A DNA stretch of 64,000 nt from Chitinophagaceae bacterium (GTDB taxonomy: Bacteria > Bacteroidota > Bacteroidia > Chitinophagales > Chitinophagaceae). The notes beneath the pieces were generated by a model. The model was given only the letters and a program-made list of their open reading frames with translations. It searched no databases and was not told the DNA's origin. Location: assembly GCA_016787065.1 (NCBI GenBank), contig JAEUVD010000002.1, positions 62,001-126,000 of the forward strand. Reading direction: 5' to 3'. Positions 23,893 through 31,409 of the stretch are shown piece by piece. Each line of letters opens with the position of its first letter. Positions within the stretch are counted from its first letter, which is position 1. A program made the translations under genes and the position numbers.

Positions 23893-26862
23893 ATGAAGAG
23901 CGTTCTTACCGTGGTTTTATGTTTCTCCTTTGTTAGCTTACTCCAAGCCCAATTTAAACAGGTAAAACGATTTACCACGGCCGATGGACTACCGAGTAAC
24001 ATAGTTTATAATTGCAAAGAAGATGATCAAGGTTTTTTATGGATTTGCACACCGGCCGGAGTAGCACGCTTTGATGGAAAATATTTTCAGAATTATACCA
24101 CGCAGCAAGGTGTACCCGATAACGAAGTGCTTCAGGCGGTAAAAGAAAAAAATGGCCGACTATGGATTAGCTCCTACCGACAGGAAGCCGCTTACTTTGA
24201 TACGATAAAAAATTATTTCGTAAATGCGCGTGAAGATACCACCTTGCGCGCCTTTAGTGGCACCGGTTTCAGCATGTTATCTGCTTTGCCGCAAGGAGGC
24301 GTTCGTTATTATTCACAAGGCCGATCTGTAATTTTTCGCAATCATCAACGCTTTGTGTACAACCCGCCCAAACCATTTCAGAACTTCTTTGCGCTAACGG
24401 AGTTATCGGATAATCGCGTTTTAGGAATTAGCTCCTACGTGTATACCGATGCACATGAAAACAAACACGTATCGAATTATCTATTACTTCTTGAGCAAGG
24501 AAAAATTATAGATAGTTTCAAACTGTTTAATGGCTCAGGAAATAACATTCAATCGTTGGATAATGGTTTTTGCATGGCCATCGAAGAAGGTCGTAAAGTG
24601 CTTTATTATCATGATATACATGTAAATCCCATACGCTGTCAAGTTGATACCATTGAATTGAAGCAACCTACTTTGTATTATCATATAAGTAAACATAGTT
24701 TGCACACGAATACGAAAGAGGGTGGTGTAGATGCTTATGATTTGAAGCGCAAACAATTTCTATTTTCGTTTCAAGGCGATTTTGTAATTAATTCAATTTA
24801 TGAAGATCGCTATGGCGATTATTGGGTTTCTACTCGAAATAGCGGATTACTGTATTATCGAAAATCTGTTTTAGAAGATATTAAAACCATCGACCCCTCC
24901 GATAATCATGCCATCTATTCTTTTTGTATTAAAGGACATAGTGAACATTATTTCATAGGACTGAACGATAATACCGTTCAGGAACACCATTATGATAAGA
25001 TGACCACTTATACGCTGGATAGTATTAAGAACCCCGGAATTGTACATTACCTTTTACAAGTTCGATCTAAAACGTATGCCTTTAGTGAACACGCAGGCAA
25101 ATTGAATTTCAAACATTATTTTACGAAACCCTTCAATAAAAATAAAGTTATAAACTACAAATGTGTTCGAGTACTGAAAGATTCTAATCTGTTACTCTGC
25201 GGCCAAAGCAGATTAGATTGGTTAAATACAACCGATGATACTTTGCACATTAACATGCCGAATTTTATTTTGAATACCTGCGCCGCTTTTGACAAACGTA
25301 CAGTATTTACCGGTTCAACCGATGGCCTACGTATTATTCATAACTTAAAACATATTGAAGTTCCTTCTTCTCCTGATCCGATACTACGGGAACGCTTAAC
25401 CGACCTTTGTTTAAGTAAGGATACTGTACTTTGGGCTGGAACGTCACAAGCAGGTATTTACGCCTATAAGAACAATAAAGTTTTATGGAAAATTAATGTA
25501 AACCAAGGGTTGATTCATGACATGATTAATAAGGTTTCCGTGGATTCGCGAAACCGAATTTGGGTAGGAACTAATGCCGGACTAAGTAGAATAACCTTGC
25601 ATGATTCCACATTTACTATTCAAAATATTACGCAACTCGATGGCCTTCCATCAAATGATGTAAATCAGTTCTATGAATGGCATGATACCATGTATGTTGT
25701 TACCTCCCGTGGTGTTACCAGAATGCCGCTGAATATTAGTTTCAACGCCGTTGATATACCGGTTGCTTTACAAGGTGTACGCATTAATCAGGTTCCGTAT
25801 GAAATCAGAAAAGTATATAGTTTGAACTACGAACAACATGAGATTTCGTTACAGTTTTCCGGAGTAGACATTACAGGTCATTTTAAACAACTAGAGTACC
25901 ATTTGAATACCGGTGATAGCTGGACCCTCCTTGACGGAAATACCTTAAACTTGAATTTAAATAGTGGCTATCATCAAATTTTTGTGCGTAGTGTGGATGT
26001 AAATGGAAACCGTGGCACAACCGTTTTACAACTTGAATTTAATGTTGCAACCCCCTTCTGGAAGTCGGCTTGGTTTTGGATAAGTCTGTTCGCCATTTCA
26101 CAAATCTTTTTAGCCTTCTTTCTGTATAAAAGAATTAAACTTCGGCAGCGCGAAAAACTACAGCGCGATCGTACCCGTATAGAACTGGCATCGCTCGAGC
26201 AACAAGCTTTCACTTCCTTATTGAATCCGCATTTCATATTTAATGCTTTGAATGGATTACAAGATTTTATTAATAAAGCCGATCGGCAACATACGAATCG
26301 CTACTTAAGCAAATTATCTTCCTTGATTCGAAAAAGTTTCGAATTAGCTCAACAATCATTTGTGGTTTTAGAAGAAGAACTTTCCAATCTGGAACAATAC
26401 CTCGATTTAGAACAACAGCGTCATCAACCTTCATTTAATTATCAAATTGTGGTAAATCATGATGTGGATCCGGAGGACATTATGCTACCCAGCATGCTCT
26501 TACAACCCCTTGTTGAAAACGCATTAATACACGGTAAACTATCAGCCGACCCAATGGGTAAATTACTGCTTCATATAAAAAAATCGGAAAACGGAATTGT
26601 TTATATCATTAGCGATAATGGTATTGGCTTGAAAAAAAGTACCTCTTCGGTAGGAACTTCAAGTCGACATAAAAGCAGAGGATTACAATTATTGCAGAAA
26701 CGTTTAGATGCCTTAGGTGAGTTATGCGGACAAAAAATTGCGTTTATATACAGGGTTCCCTTTCCCGATCAGGAAAATAAACCCGGGCACGAAGTGGAGT
26801 TTACCTTACCTGATAATTTATATAGCATCTGGCAGAAAAGCCGGCAGGAACAAACCAATTAA
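23893..26862 (+). CDS. Two-component-propeller sensor histidine kinase (LytS/YehU type)
   Basis: 989 residues. Signal peptide (1-19, ending LQAQ). A long periplasmic beta-propeller of two-component-regulator repeats follows, with units such as FTTADGLPSNIVYNCKEDDQ, LWICTP and IWVGTNAGLSRI. A Y_Y_Y-type segment precedes the membrane. One membrane helix lies at about 725-745. A short coiled region then leads to the His_kinase domain with phospho-accepting His780 in LLNPHFIFNALN. The HATPase at the C-terminus has NALIHG and SDNGIGL. It senses an extracytoplasmic signal and phosphorylates the LytTR regulator. Unlike hybrid two-component systems, receiver and DNA-binding parts are on a separate gene. 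Confidence 0.94.
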   Translation: MKSVLTVVLCFSFVSLLQAQFKQVKRFTTADGLPSNIVYNCKEDDQGFLWICTPAGVARFDGKYFQNYTTQQGVPDNEVLQAVKEKNGRLWISSYRQEAAYFDTIKNYFVNAREDTTLRAFSGTGFSMLSALPQGGVRYYSQGRSVIFRNHQRFVYNPPKPFQNFFALTELSDNRVLGISSYVYTDAHENKHVSNYLLLLEQGKIIDSFKLFNGSGNNIQSLDNGFCMAIEEGRKVLYYHDIHVNPIRCQVDTIELKQPTLYYHISKHSLHTNTKEGGVDAYDLKRKQFLFSFQGDFVINSIYEDRYGDYWVSTRNSGLLYYRKSVLEDIKTIDPSDNHAIYSFCIKGHSEHYFIGLNDNTVQEHHYDKMTTYTLDSIKNPGIVHYLLQVRSKTYAFSEHAGKLNFKHYFTKPFNKNKVINYKCVRVLKDSNLLLCGQSRLDWLNTTDDTLHINMPNFILNTCAAFDKRTVFTGSTDGLRIIHNLKHIEVPSSPDPILRERLTDLCLSKDTVLWAGTSQAGIYAYKNNKVLWKINVNQGLIHDMINKVSVDSRNRIWVGTNAGLSRITLHDSTFTIQNITQLDGLPSNDVNQFYEWHDTMYVVTSRGVTRMPLNISFNAVDIPVALQGVRINQVPYEIRKVYSLNYEQHEISLQFSGVDITGHFKQLEYHLNTGDSWTLLDGNTLNLNLNSGYHQIFVRSVDVNGNRGTTVLQLEFNVATPFWKSAWFWISLFAISQIFLAFFLYKRIKLRQREKLQRDRTRIELASLEQQAFTSLLNPHFIFNALNGLQDFINKADRQHTNRYLSKLSSLIRKSFELAQQSFVVLEEELSNLEQYLDLEQQRHQPSFNYQIVVNHDVDPEDIMLPSMLLQPLVENALIHGKLSADPMGKLLLHIKKSENGIVYIISDNGIGLKKSTSSVGTSSRHKSRGLQLLQKRLDALGELCGQKIAFIYRVPFPDQENKPGHEVEFTLPDNLYSIWQKSRQEQTN

Positions 26863-27014
26863 TAAATCAAAGCTGCCGTTAACTCATTTCATGCTACCAT
26901 TGGCTCAATGATCCAAAGTTGTTCTCGGTAACCGAATACTTTTACCCTCCCAAACATCCTTTGAAAACGGAAACGCTTTAGCTCCTCTATCAACTCAATT
27001 ATAACCAAATCGAG

Positions 27015-27046
27015 AAAAAACCCTGAACCGACGTTTAGGGTTTTTT
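27015..27046. terminator. Bidirectional terminator between the kinase and YraN genes
   Basis: Arms AAAAAACCCT and AGGGTTTTTT around a 12-base loop. The A and T runs let it work in both directions, fitting the convergent genes on either side (stop at 26862 and stop at 27083). The rest of the 220-base gap shows nothing else. Confidence 0.8.
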
Positions 27047-27082
27047 AGCCTATGAAGTTTGTTTTGAGGCTTGAAAACCCTC

Positions 27083-27442
27083 TTAATAAAAGGCATCCTG
27101 GATATGTAAGAAATCCTTAACCTGCCCTTGGTTTAGGATAATGGCAATGATATCAAAACGTATATCTTTATAGGTCAATTCCGTTTTTGCCATGAATTGT
27201 TGCGCTGCTTCTACAACAGCTTGCGCTTTTTTGTCGTTGACCGATTCCTCCGGGTTACCGAATTTACTCGACCGTCTGGTTTTCACCTCAATAAAAACCA
27301 AAATGTGTTGATGCAGGGCAATAATATCAATTTCTTTATGCCCTACCGTCCAGTTTTGAAAGAGTATCGTATAACCTTGATTTACCAGATAAGCGGCGGC
27401 ATATTCCTCTCCAATGTTTCCAAAATCCCGTTTTTTAATCAT
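27083..27442 (-). CDS. yraN: YraN family (UPF0102) nuclease-fold protein
   Basis: 119 residues, the usual family length. It opens with GNIGEEYAAAYLVNQGY and has the restriction-endonuclease-like core E-I-D-I-I-A...F-I-E-V-K-T-R (EIDIIA at about 37-42, FIEVKTR at about 51-57), followed by FGNPEESVNDKKAQAV. The family has an endonuclease-like fold of largely undefined role, often near recombination or processing genes. Here it is single, divergent from the sugar isomerase gene. Confidence 0.93.
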   Translation of the reverse strand: MIKKRDFGNIGEEYAAAYLVNQGYTILFQNWTVGHKEIDIIALHQHILVFIEVKTRRSSKFGNPEESVNDKKAQAVVEAAQQFMAKTELTYKDIRFDIIAIILNQGQVKDFLHIQDAFY

Positions 27443-27449
27443 AATCCTT

Positions 27450-27457
27450 TAAATTTA
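27450..27457. promoter_or_regulatory. Palindromic -7-like element between yraN and the isomerase gene
   Basis: TAAATTTA is its own reverse complement and matches five of six fixed -7 positions on both strands. It lies 17 bases before the plus-strand ATG (27475) and seven before the minus-strand ATG (27442). It may serve one or both genes. Confidence 0.35.
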
Positions 27458-27474
27458 CGGCCCTTTGATAATTT

Positions 27475-28455
27475 ATGAATGAATTAATTCAACATTTTGC
27501 CCAACAATTAGAAGAAGCTTTGCGCATTGCAAAAGCTTGGTCGTTTCCGTTAAAGGGCAAAAATTATAATGCTGTTCTTGTGAGTGGATTAGGTGGAAGT
27601 GGTATCGGCGCAAGTATTCTGCAAGATTTTGTTTATGATAAAATTAATATTCCGTTTGTAGTTAATAAAACCTATCATCTTCCAAAATTTGTAAACAAGG
27701 AAACTTTATTTATCGCTTGTTCCTATAGTGGTAACACGGAAGAAACGCTGGCTGCCTACGAAGAAGCTCGTAAACGAAAGGCTACTGTTGTTTGTGTTGC
27801 CAGTGGTGGCGAACTCATTGAGCGCGCCCGAAAGCATAAACATTTTTACATTCAAATTCCATCCGGGAATCCGCCACGTGCTTCCTTAGGATATTCCTTG
27901 GTGCAACTTATATTTATTCTTTCCAAAGCTGGCTTAATTCCTACTCAAGAAAAAGAAATTCTCTCTTCAATTGCACTGTTAAAAAAACAAACGAATTCAA
28001 TTCAAGCTGCTGCTAAAAAACTCACCGAGAAATTGCAAGGTAAGTTTCTTGCCGTTTATACCACCGTTGGCCATGAGGGCTTAGCCGTTCGCTTCCGTCA
28101 GCAATTAAACGAAAATGCGAAAATTTTAGCTTGGCATAATGTAATTCCTGAAATGACGCACAATGAAATTGTTGGCTGGAAGCATAACAATGACAGCGTA
28201 TTTGTTTTACATGTTTATCATCCGGAAGATTATTCTAGAAATCTTGATCGATTGAAATTTTTGAAGAAAGTATTGAACGGATACAAAGCCAATACAGCCG
28301 ATTTGGTTATGAAAGGAATGAATTACTGGGAAAAGGTGTTTTATTTTATACACTTTACCGATTGGGTTTCTGTTTACCTTGCCGACCTGAATCAACAAGA
28401 TGCTTCCGAGGTTCGGGTAATTGATGGCCTAAAGAAAACCATGTCTAAAAAATAA
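27475..28455 (+). CDS. Bifunctional phosphoglucose/phosphomannose isomerase
   Basis: 326 residues. The SIS fold has the sugar-phosphate loop SGLGGSGIGASI, the CSYSGNTEETLAAYEEA segment and ASGGELIERA. The catalytic base region is in NPPRASLGYS and a late HNEIVGWK. It interconverts glucose-6-P, mannose-6-P and fructose-6-P in the cytoplasm. Such enzymes are known in archaea and some bacteria, including Bacteroidota. It may be this organism's main glucose-6-phosphate isomerase, but the genome outside the window is not visible. Confidence 0.92.
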   Translation: MNELIQHFAQQLEEALRIAKAWSFPLKGKNYNAVLVSGLGGSGIGASILQDFVYDKINIPFVVNKTYHLPKFVNKETLFIACSYSGNTEETLAAYEEARKRKATVVCVASGGELIERARKHKHFYIQIPSGNPPRASLGYSLVQLIFILSKAGLIPTQEKEILSSIALLKKQTNSIQAAAKKLTEKLQGKFLAVYTTVGHEGLAVRFRQQLNENAKILAWHNVIPEMTHNEIVGWKHNNDSVFVLHVYHPEDYSRNLDRLKFLKKVLNGYKANTADLVMKGMNYWEKVFYFIHFTDWVSVYLADLNQQDASEVRVIDGLKKTMSKK

Positions 28456-28480
28456 TCTTGCGAATTTCAACCCTAAACCT

Positions 28481-28488
28481 GAAATTTG
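28481..28488 (+). promoter_or_regulatory. -7 element (GAAATTTG)
   Basis: Five of six fixed positions, 17 bases before the ATG at 28506, with a TTG 20 bases upstream (28458-28460). It supports 28506 as the start over an in-frame TTG at 28458. Confidence 0.4.
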
Positions 28489-28505
28489 CTCGTCAACTTC
28501 ACAGA

Positions 28506-29072
28506 ATGAATAAACAAACAAAACAAATTCTATTCGTTGCCCTTTTAGTTTTAAGCATGGCAGCTTTACGCGTAGTGAATACCGAAATGCATTGGTATAA
28601 CCTTGTTCCGGTGGCGGCATTGGGCCTTTTTAGTGGCTCGGTAGTTAATCGTAAATGGTCGGTTTTAATACCACTCGGTGCTATGTTCTTATCTGATTTA
28701 GGACTTAGCTTATTCACCCAAACTCCCGGCTTTTATGGTATCTCACAATGGGTAAATTATATTGCCCTCGCCTTGGTTACCATTTTAGGTATGGGTTTGC
28801 AACAACGCAACACAGTAAATGTGCTGGGTTATACTCTTTCCGGAAGTTTATTGTTTTTTGTCCTCTCTAACTTCGGAACATGGTTAGGTGGATTTTATGG
28901 ATACACTACAGAAGGTTTGGTGCAATGCTTTACAATGGCCATTCCTTTTTATAAAAGTGAATTGAGTACTACGTTCTTTATGAATAGTTTGATGGGCGAT
29001 ATGTTATTTTCCGTAATTGCTTTCACGGCTTATAATTTCTACGCTCGTTCATTGCAAACGCAAACCGTTTAA
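28506..29072 (+). CDS. DUF6580-type integral membrane protein
   Basis: 188 residues from the ATG. About five membrane helices are visible. The family-like features are an N-terminal LLVLSMAALRVV helix, WYNLVPVAALGLFSG, and a conserved FGTWLGGFYGY loop followed by CFTMAIPFYKSELSTTFFMNSLMGDMLF spanning the last helices. Members resemble small-substrate or ECF-S-like transporters, but none is characterised to my knowledge. It is followed by a strong terminator. Confidence 0.75.
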   Translation: MNKQTKQILFVALLVLSMAALRVVNTEMHWYNLVPVAALGLFSGSVVNRKWSVLIPLGAMFLSDLGLSLFTQTPGFYGISQWVNYIALALVTILGMGLQQRNTVNVLGYTLSGSLLFFVLSNFGTWLGGFYGYTTEGLVQCFTMAIPFYKSELSTTFFMNSLMGDMLFSVIAFTAYNFYARSLQTQTV

Positions 29073-29093
29073 CTCGTTTTGAACTAATTATAG

Positions 29094-29127
29094 CTGCCGG
29101 TCTCCTTACGACCGGCAATTTTTTTAC
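29094..29127 (+). terminator. Terminator between the DUF6580 and EamA genes
   Basis: GCCGGTC / GACCGGC arms (29096-29102 and 29110-29116) around a 7-base loop, then AA and seven T. The T run ends eight bases before the next ATG. Confidence 0.85.
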
Positions 29128-29133
29128 ATAAAG

Positions 29134-30039
29134 ATGAACGAAAAATTACAAGCACATTTAGCTCTCCTCGGTGCGAACCTATTTTATGGTGCCGGTTTTT
29201 CGGTGGCTAAAACCGTAATGCCGGAGTTAATTAAACCGAATGGCTTTATTTTAATTCGTGTTTTGGGTGCAACTATGCTCTTCTGGATGAGTTACTTTTT
29301 TGGCAAGGATTTTAAAACCAACATCGACCGAAACGATTGGATTCGATTAGCTGTTTGTGGCCTTTTTGGTGTAGCCGTAAATCAACTTATGTTTTTTCAA
29401 GGCTTACAATACACTACACCCATTCACGCCTCGTTAATGATGTTATCAACGCCCATCTTAGTCAGTCTTTTCGCCATATTCGTTTTGAAAGAAAAAATTA
29501 CACTTTGGCATTGGCTTGGTTTAGCATTAGGCATTTGTGGTGCTATGTTATTAATTCTTCAGAAAACTACTTCGGGTATCGGAACGAATCTTGCCAAAGG
29601 CGATTTGTTTGTATTACTGAACGCAACCTCCTATTCAGCTTATTTTATTTTAGTTAAACCCCTCATGGCGAAATACCGACCTATTATTGTTATTCGATGG
29701 GTTTTTCTGTTCGGACTTTTATATGTAGTGCCTTTCGGTTATTCCGATTTGATACAAACCGAATGGACTCCGTTTCAAGCGAAACATTACGTAGCCATCG
29801 GATTTATTGTACTCGGTGTAACTTTTTTTACTTATCTCTGGAATATCTATGCGTTGCGTGTGTTAAGTCCGGCTACCGCAGGTGCATACATTTATCTTCA
29901 ACCTTTATTCGCTGCAATTATTTCGATAGTTTTTTTAGGAGAAGCGTTGAATGGCGTCAAAGTAATTTCCGCCCTGCTGATCTTTACCGGAGTGTATATG
30001 GTAGGAAAGAAAAGAGCTTTACCGGAATTGGAAGAATAG
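29134..30039 (+). CDS. EamA/DMT-superfamily transporter
   Basis: 301 residues with ten hydrophobic helices in two EamA repeats. Repeat one ends with ALGICGAMLLILQ near residues 130-145; repeat two ends with ALLIFTGVYMVGKKRA. DMT transporters export or import amino acids, nucleotides or other metabolites; the substrate is not readable. The ATG lies eight bases after the T run of a strong hairpin terminator, and I see no -7 element in between, so expression may depend on read-through of that hairpin. Confidence 0.93.
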   Translation: MNEKLQAHLALLGANLFYGAGFSVAKTVMPELIKPNGFILIRVLGATMLFWMSYFFGKDFKTNIDRNDWIRLAVCGLFGVAVNQLMFFQGLQYTTPIHASLMMLSTPILVSLFAIFVLKEKITLWHWLGLALGICGAMLLILQKTTSGIGTNLAKGDLFVLLNATSYSAYFILVKPLMAKYRPIIVIRWVFLFGLLYVVPFGYSDLIQTEWTPFQAKHYVAIGFIVLGVTFFTYLWNIYALRVLSPATAGAYIYLQPLFAAIISIVFLGEALNGVKVISALLIFTGVYMVGKKRALPELEE

Positions 30040-30139
30040 TAAGGAATGCTTCATATACCAAAATACATAGCGAAGAGGAACAAGATACAACGTAGTTTAT
30101 TTAGCATTTCCTCGCGCCACGAAAAGATCAGTATTTACT

Positions 30140-30553
30140 TCATTCATCTTTCAAATCCCATAAGGTTCTTTTCTCAAGTACTTGTAATATAGCGTCACGG
30201 GCTTCGCTCATAATCGGACCAATTCGGCAATGATGTTGGTCACAATTATCGCAAGCTTTGTAAAAATTTAAACTCACACAACTCAGTAAGGCTATCGGCC
30301 CATCGATGATACGCATTATGTGCGCTACGTTCGTTTTACTTGGATGTTGCTTAAACAAATAACCTCCCGCGCGCCCACGTACACTCTGCAACACCTCTGC
30401 CTTTTTTAAATCATTCAATATCGTTTCTAAAAATTTTAGTGGTATTTTTTTCTCTTGCGCAATCTGACTGATCAACACCGGTTTCTCTTCCTCGTATCGA
30501 CTACCCAGATAAGCAAGTGCTTGCAAGGCATATTTGGCTTTCTGTGATAACAT
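30140..30553 (-). CDS. Rrf2-family transcriptional regulator with iron-sulfur-type cysteines
   Basis: 137 residues. N-terminal winged helix-turn-helix (LSQKAKYALQALAYLG, then ISQIAQEKKIPLKFLETILNDL and SVRGRAGGY). Four cysteines lie in the sensor loop: Cys92, Cys101, Cys104 and Cys109. IscR, NsrR and RirA-type members use three cysteines here to bind an iron-sulfur cluster that senses iron, NO or redox state; the fourth is extra. Target genes unknown. It does not sit in a suf/isc operon. Expressed alone. Confidence 0.93.
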   Translation of the reverse strand: MLSQKAKYALQALAYLGSRYEEEKPVLISQIAQEKKIPLKFLETILNDLKKAEVLQSVRGRAGGYLFKQHPSKTNVAHIMRIIDGPIALLSCVSLNFYKACDNCDQHHCRIGPIMSEARDAILQVLEKRTLWDLKDE

Positions 30554-30557
30554 GCCT

Positions 30558-30565
30558 CCAATATA
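30558..30565 (-). promoter_or_regulatory. -7 element (TATATTGG), leaderless spacing
   Basis: Five of six fixed positions, four bases before the Rrf2 ATG. Confidence 0.35.
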
Positions 30566-30634
30566 AGTTTCATCGAATAGATTGTCAAGTACTAAGCGTG
30601 CAATGCACTAAAAAAATTGTTTATCGCTAACACC

Positions 30635-31057
30635 CTATAAATCGGAACGAAACTTTTCCATCCACCGCTCTGGCTTTTCCAGAGCGGTGTATCCCGACTG
30701 ACGATACAAACCATGTGCATCTTTCGTGGCTAGAAACCAACGACGCATGGTTTTAAGTTCCGGATGATGATGAATATGATACATCAATGCCTTACCCAAA
30801 CCTTGTCCTTGATACTCCGGTAAAATATAAACATCACAGAGGTAGGCAAAAATTACTTTATCTGTAACTACACGTGCAAATCCGGCCAACTTATGCTCAT
30901 GGTATAAACCGAAATTCATACTGTGTTCAATACTCTTTTGCACCGTTTCTAAACTTCGATTTTCGGCCCAGTACGTTGTGTTTAAAAACGCATGAATTTC
31001 CGTTATTGGCAAGCGATCAGGGTTCGTATCGATTTCAAAGTTTGGAGGTAACATCAT
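30635..31057 (-). CDS. GNAT-family N-acetyltransferase
   Basis: 140 residues. The acetyl-CoA-binding motif A is visible as DVYILPEYQGQGLGKALMYHI (Q/R-x-x-G-x-G/A in the form QGQGLGKAL), followed by a typical beta-strand and AKDAHGLYRQSGY. It acetylates an amine of an unknown acceptor, with acetyl-CoA as donor. Two consecutive ATG codons (31057, 31054) are possible starts. It lies 14 bases after DUF3820, so the two may form an operon. Confidence 0.92.
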   Translation of the reverse strand: MMLPPNFEIDTNPDRLPITEIHAFLNTTYWAENRSLETVQKSIEHSMNFGLYHEHKLAGFARVVTDKVIFAYLCDVYILPEYQGQGLGKALMYHIHHHPELKTMRRWFLATKDAHGLYRQSGYTALEKPERWMEKFRSDL

Positions 31058-31061
31058 ATCA

Positions 31062-31069
31062 CAAATTTA
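31062..31069 (-). promoter_or_regulatory. -7 element (TAAATTTG), leaderless spacing
   Basis: Full consensus match, four bases before the GNAT ATG at 31057. It overlaps the downstream edge of the DUF3820 gap, so it would be an internal promoter. Confidence 0.45.
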
Positions 31070-31071
31070 TA

Positions 31072-31317
31072 TTATTTCGGTCGAAGCATTTTTTTAAGTG
31101 GAAGAAGCAAATACTCTAAACCATTGAGTTTAATTTCATACATCGTACTCATCCATTGCCCGAGTTTACCCTTTGGAAATCCGCCTTTCCTCAAAAAATA
31201 TTCCAGATAGAAATCAGGTAGATCACAAATTAAATACCCCTTGTACTTCCCGAAGGGCATGCGTTCACGAACAAGGTCATTTAATATTTCCGGATTCCAT
31301 TGAGGTATATCTTCCAT
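31072..31317 (-). CDS. DUF3820 family protein
   Basis: 81 residues. The family core MPFGKYKGYLICDLPDFYLEYF is intact, with the [MK]PFGKY-x-G signature. It is a small cytoplasmic protein with no membrane helix. Family function is not established. It leads into the GNAT gene 14 bases downstream. Confidence 0.9.
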   Translation of the reverse strand: MEDIPQWNPEILNDLVRERMPFGKYKGYLICDLPDFYLEYFLRKGGFPKGKLGQWMSTMYEIKLNGLEYLLLPLKKMLRPK

Positions 31318-31340
31318 GCTTTACTTACCGCTTCAGTCAT

Positions 31341-31348
31341 CAAATCTA
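31341..31348 (-). promoter_or_regulatory. -7 element (TAGATTTG) of the DUF3820 gene
   Basis: Full consensus match, 23 bases before the ATG at 31317. Confidence 0.5.
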
Positions 31349-31382
31349 TTTCAATACACTCAATTTTCTGCATCATTTACCC

Positions 31383-31390
31383 TAACTTTA
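31383..31390 (+). promoter_or_regulatory. -7 element (TAACTTTA) of the formate dehydrogenase gene
   Basis: Five of six fixed positions, 19 bases before the ATG. It is separated by 34 bases from the divergent DUF3820 element. Confidence 0.4.
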
Positions 31391-31409
31391 GAGGCCAAAA
31401 CCGGATCGT

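Noticed and set aside
29337..30095. Overlapping plus-strand ORFs in other frames of the EamA gene
   Set aside because: They are shadows of the EamA coding frame without independent starts or domains.
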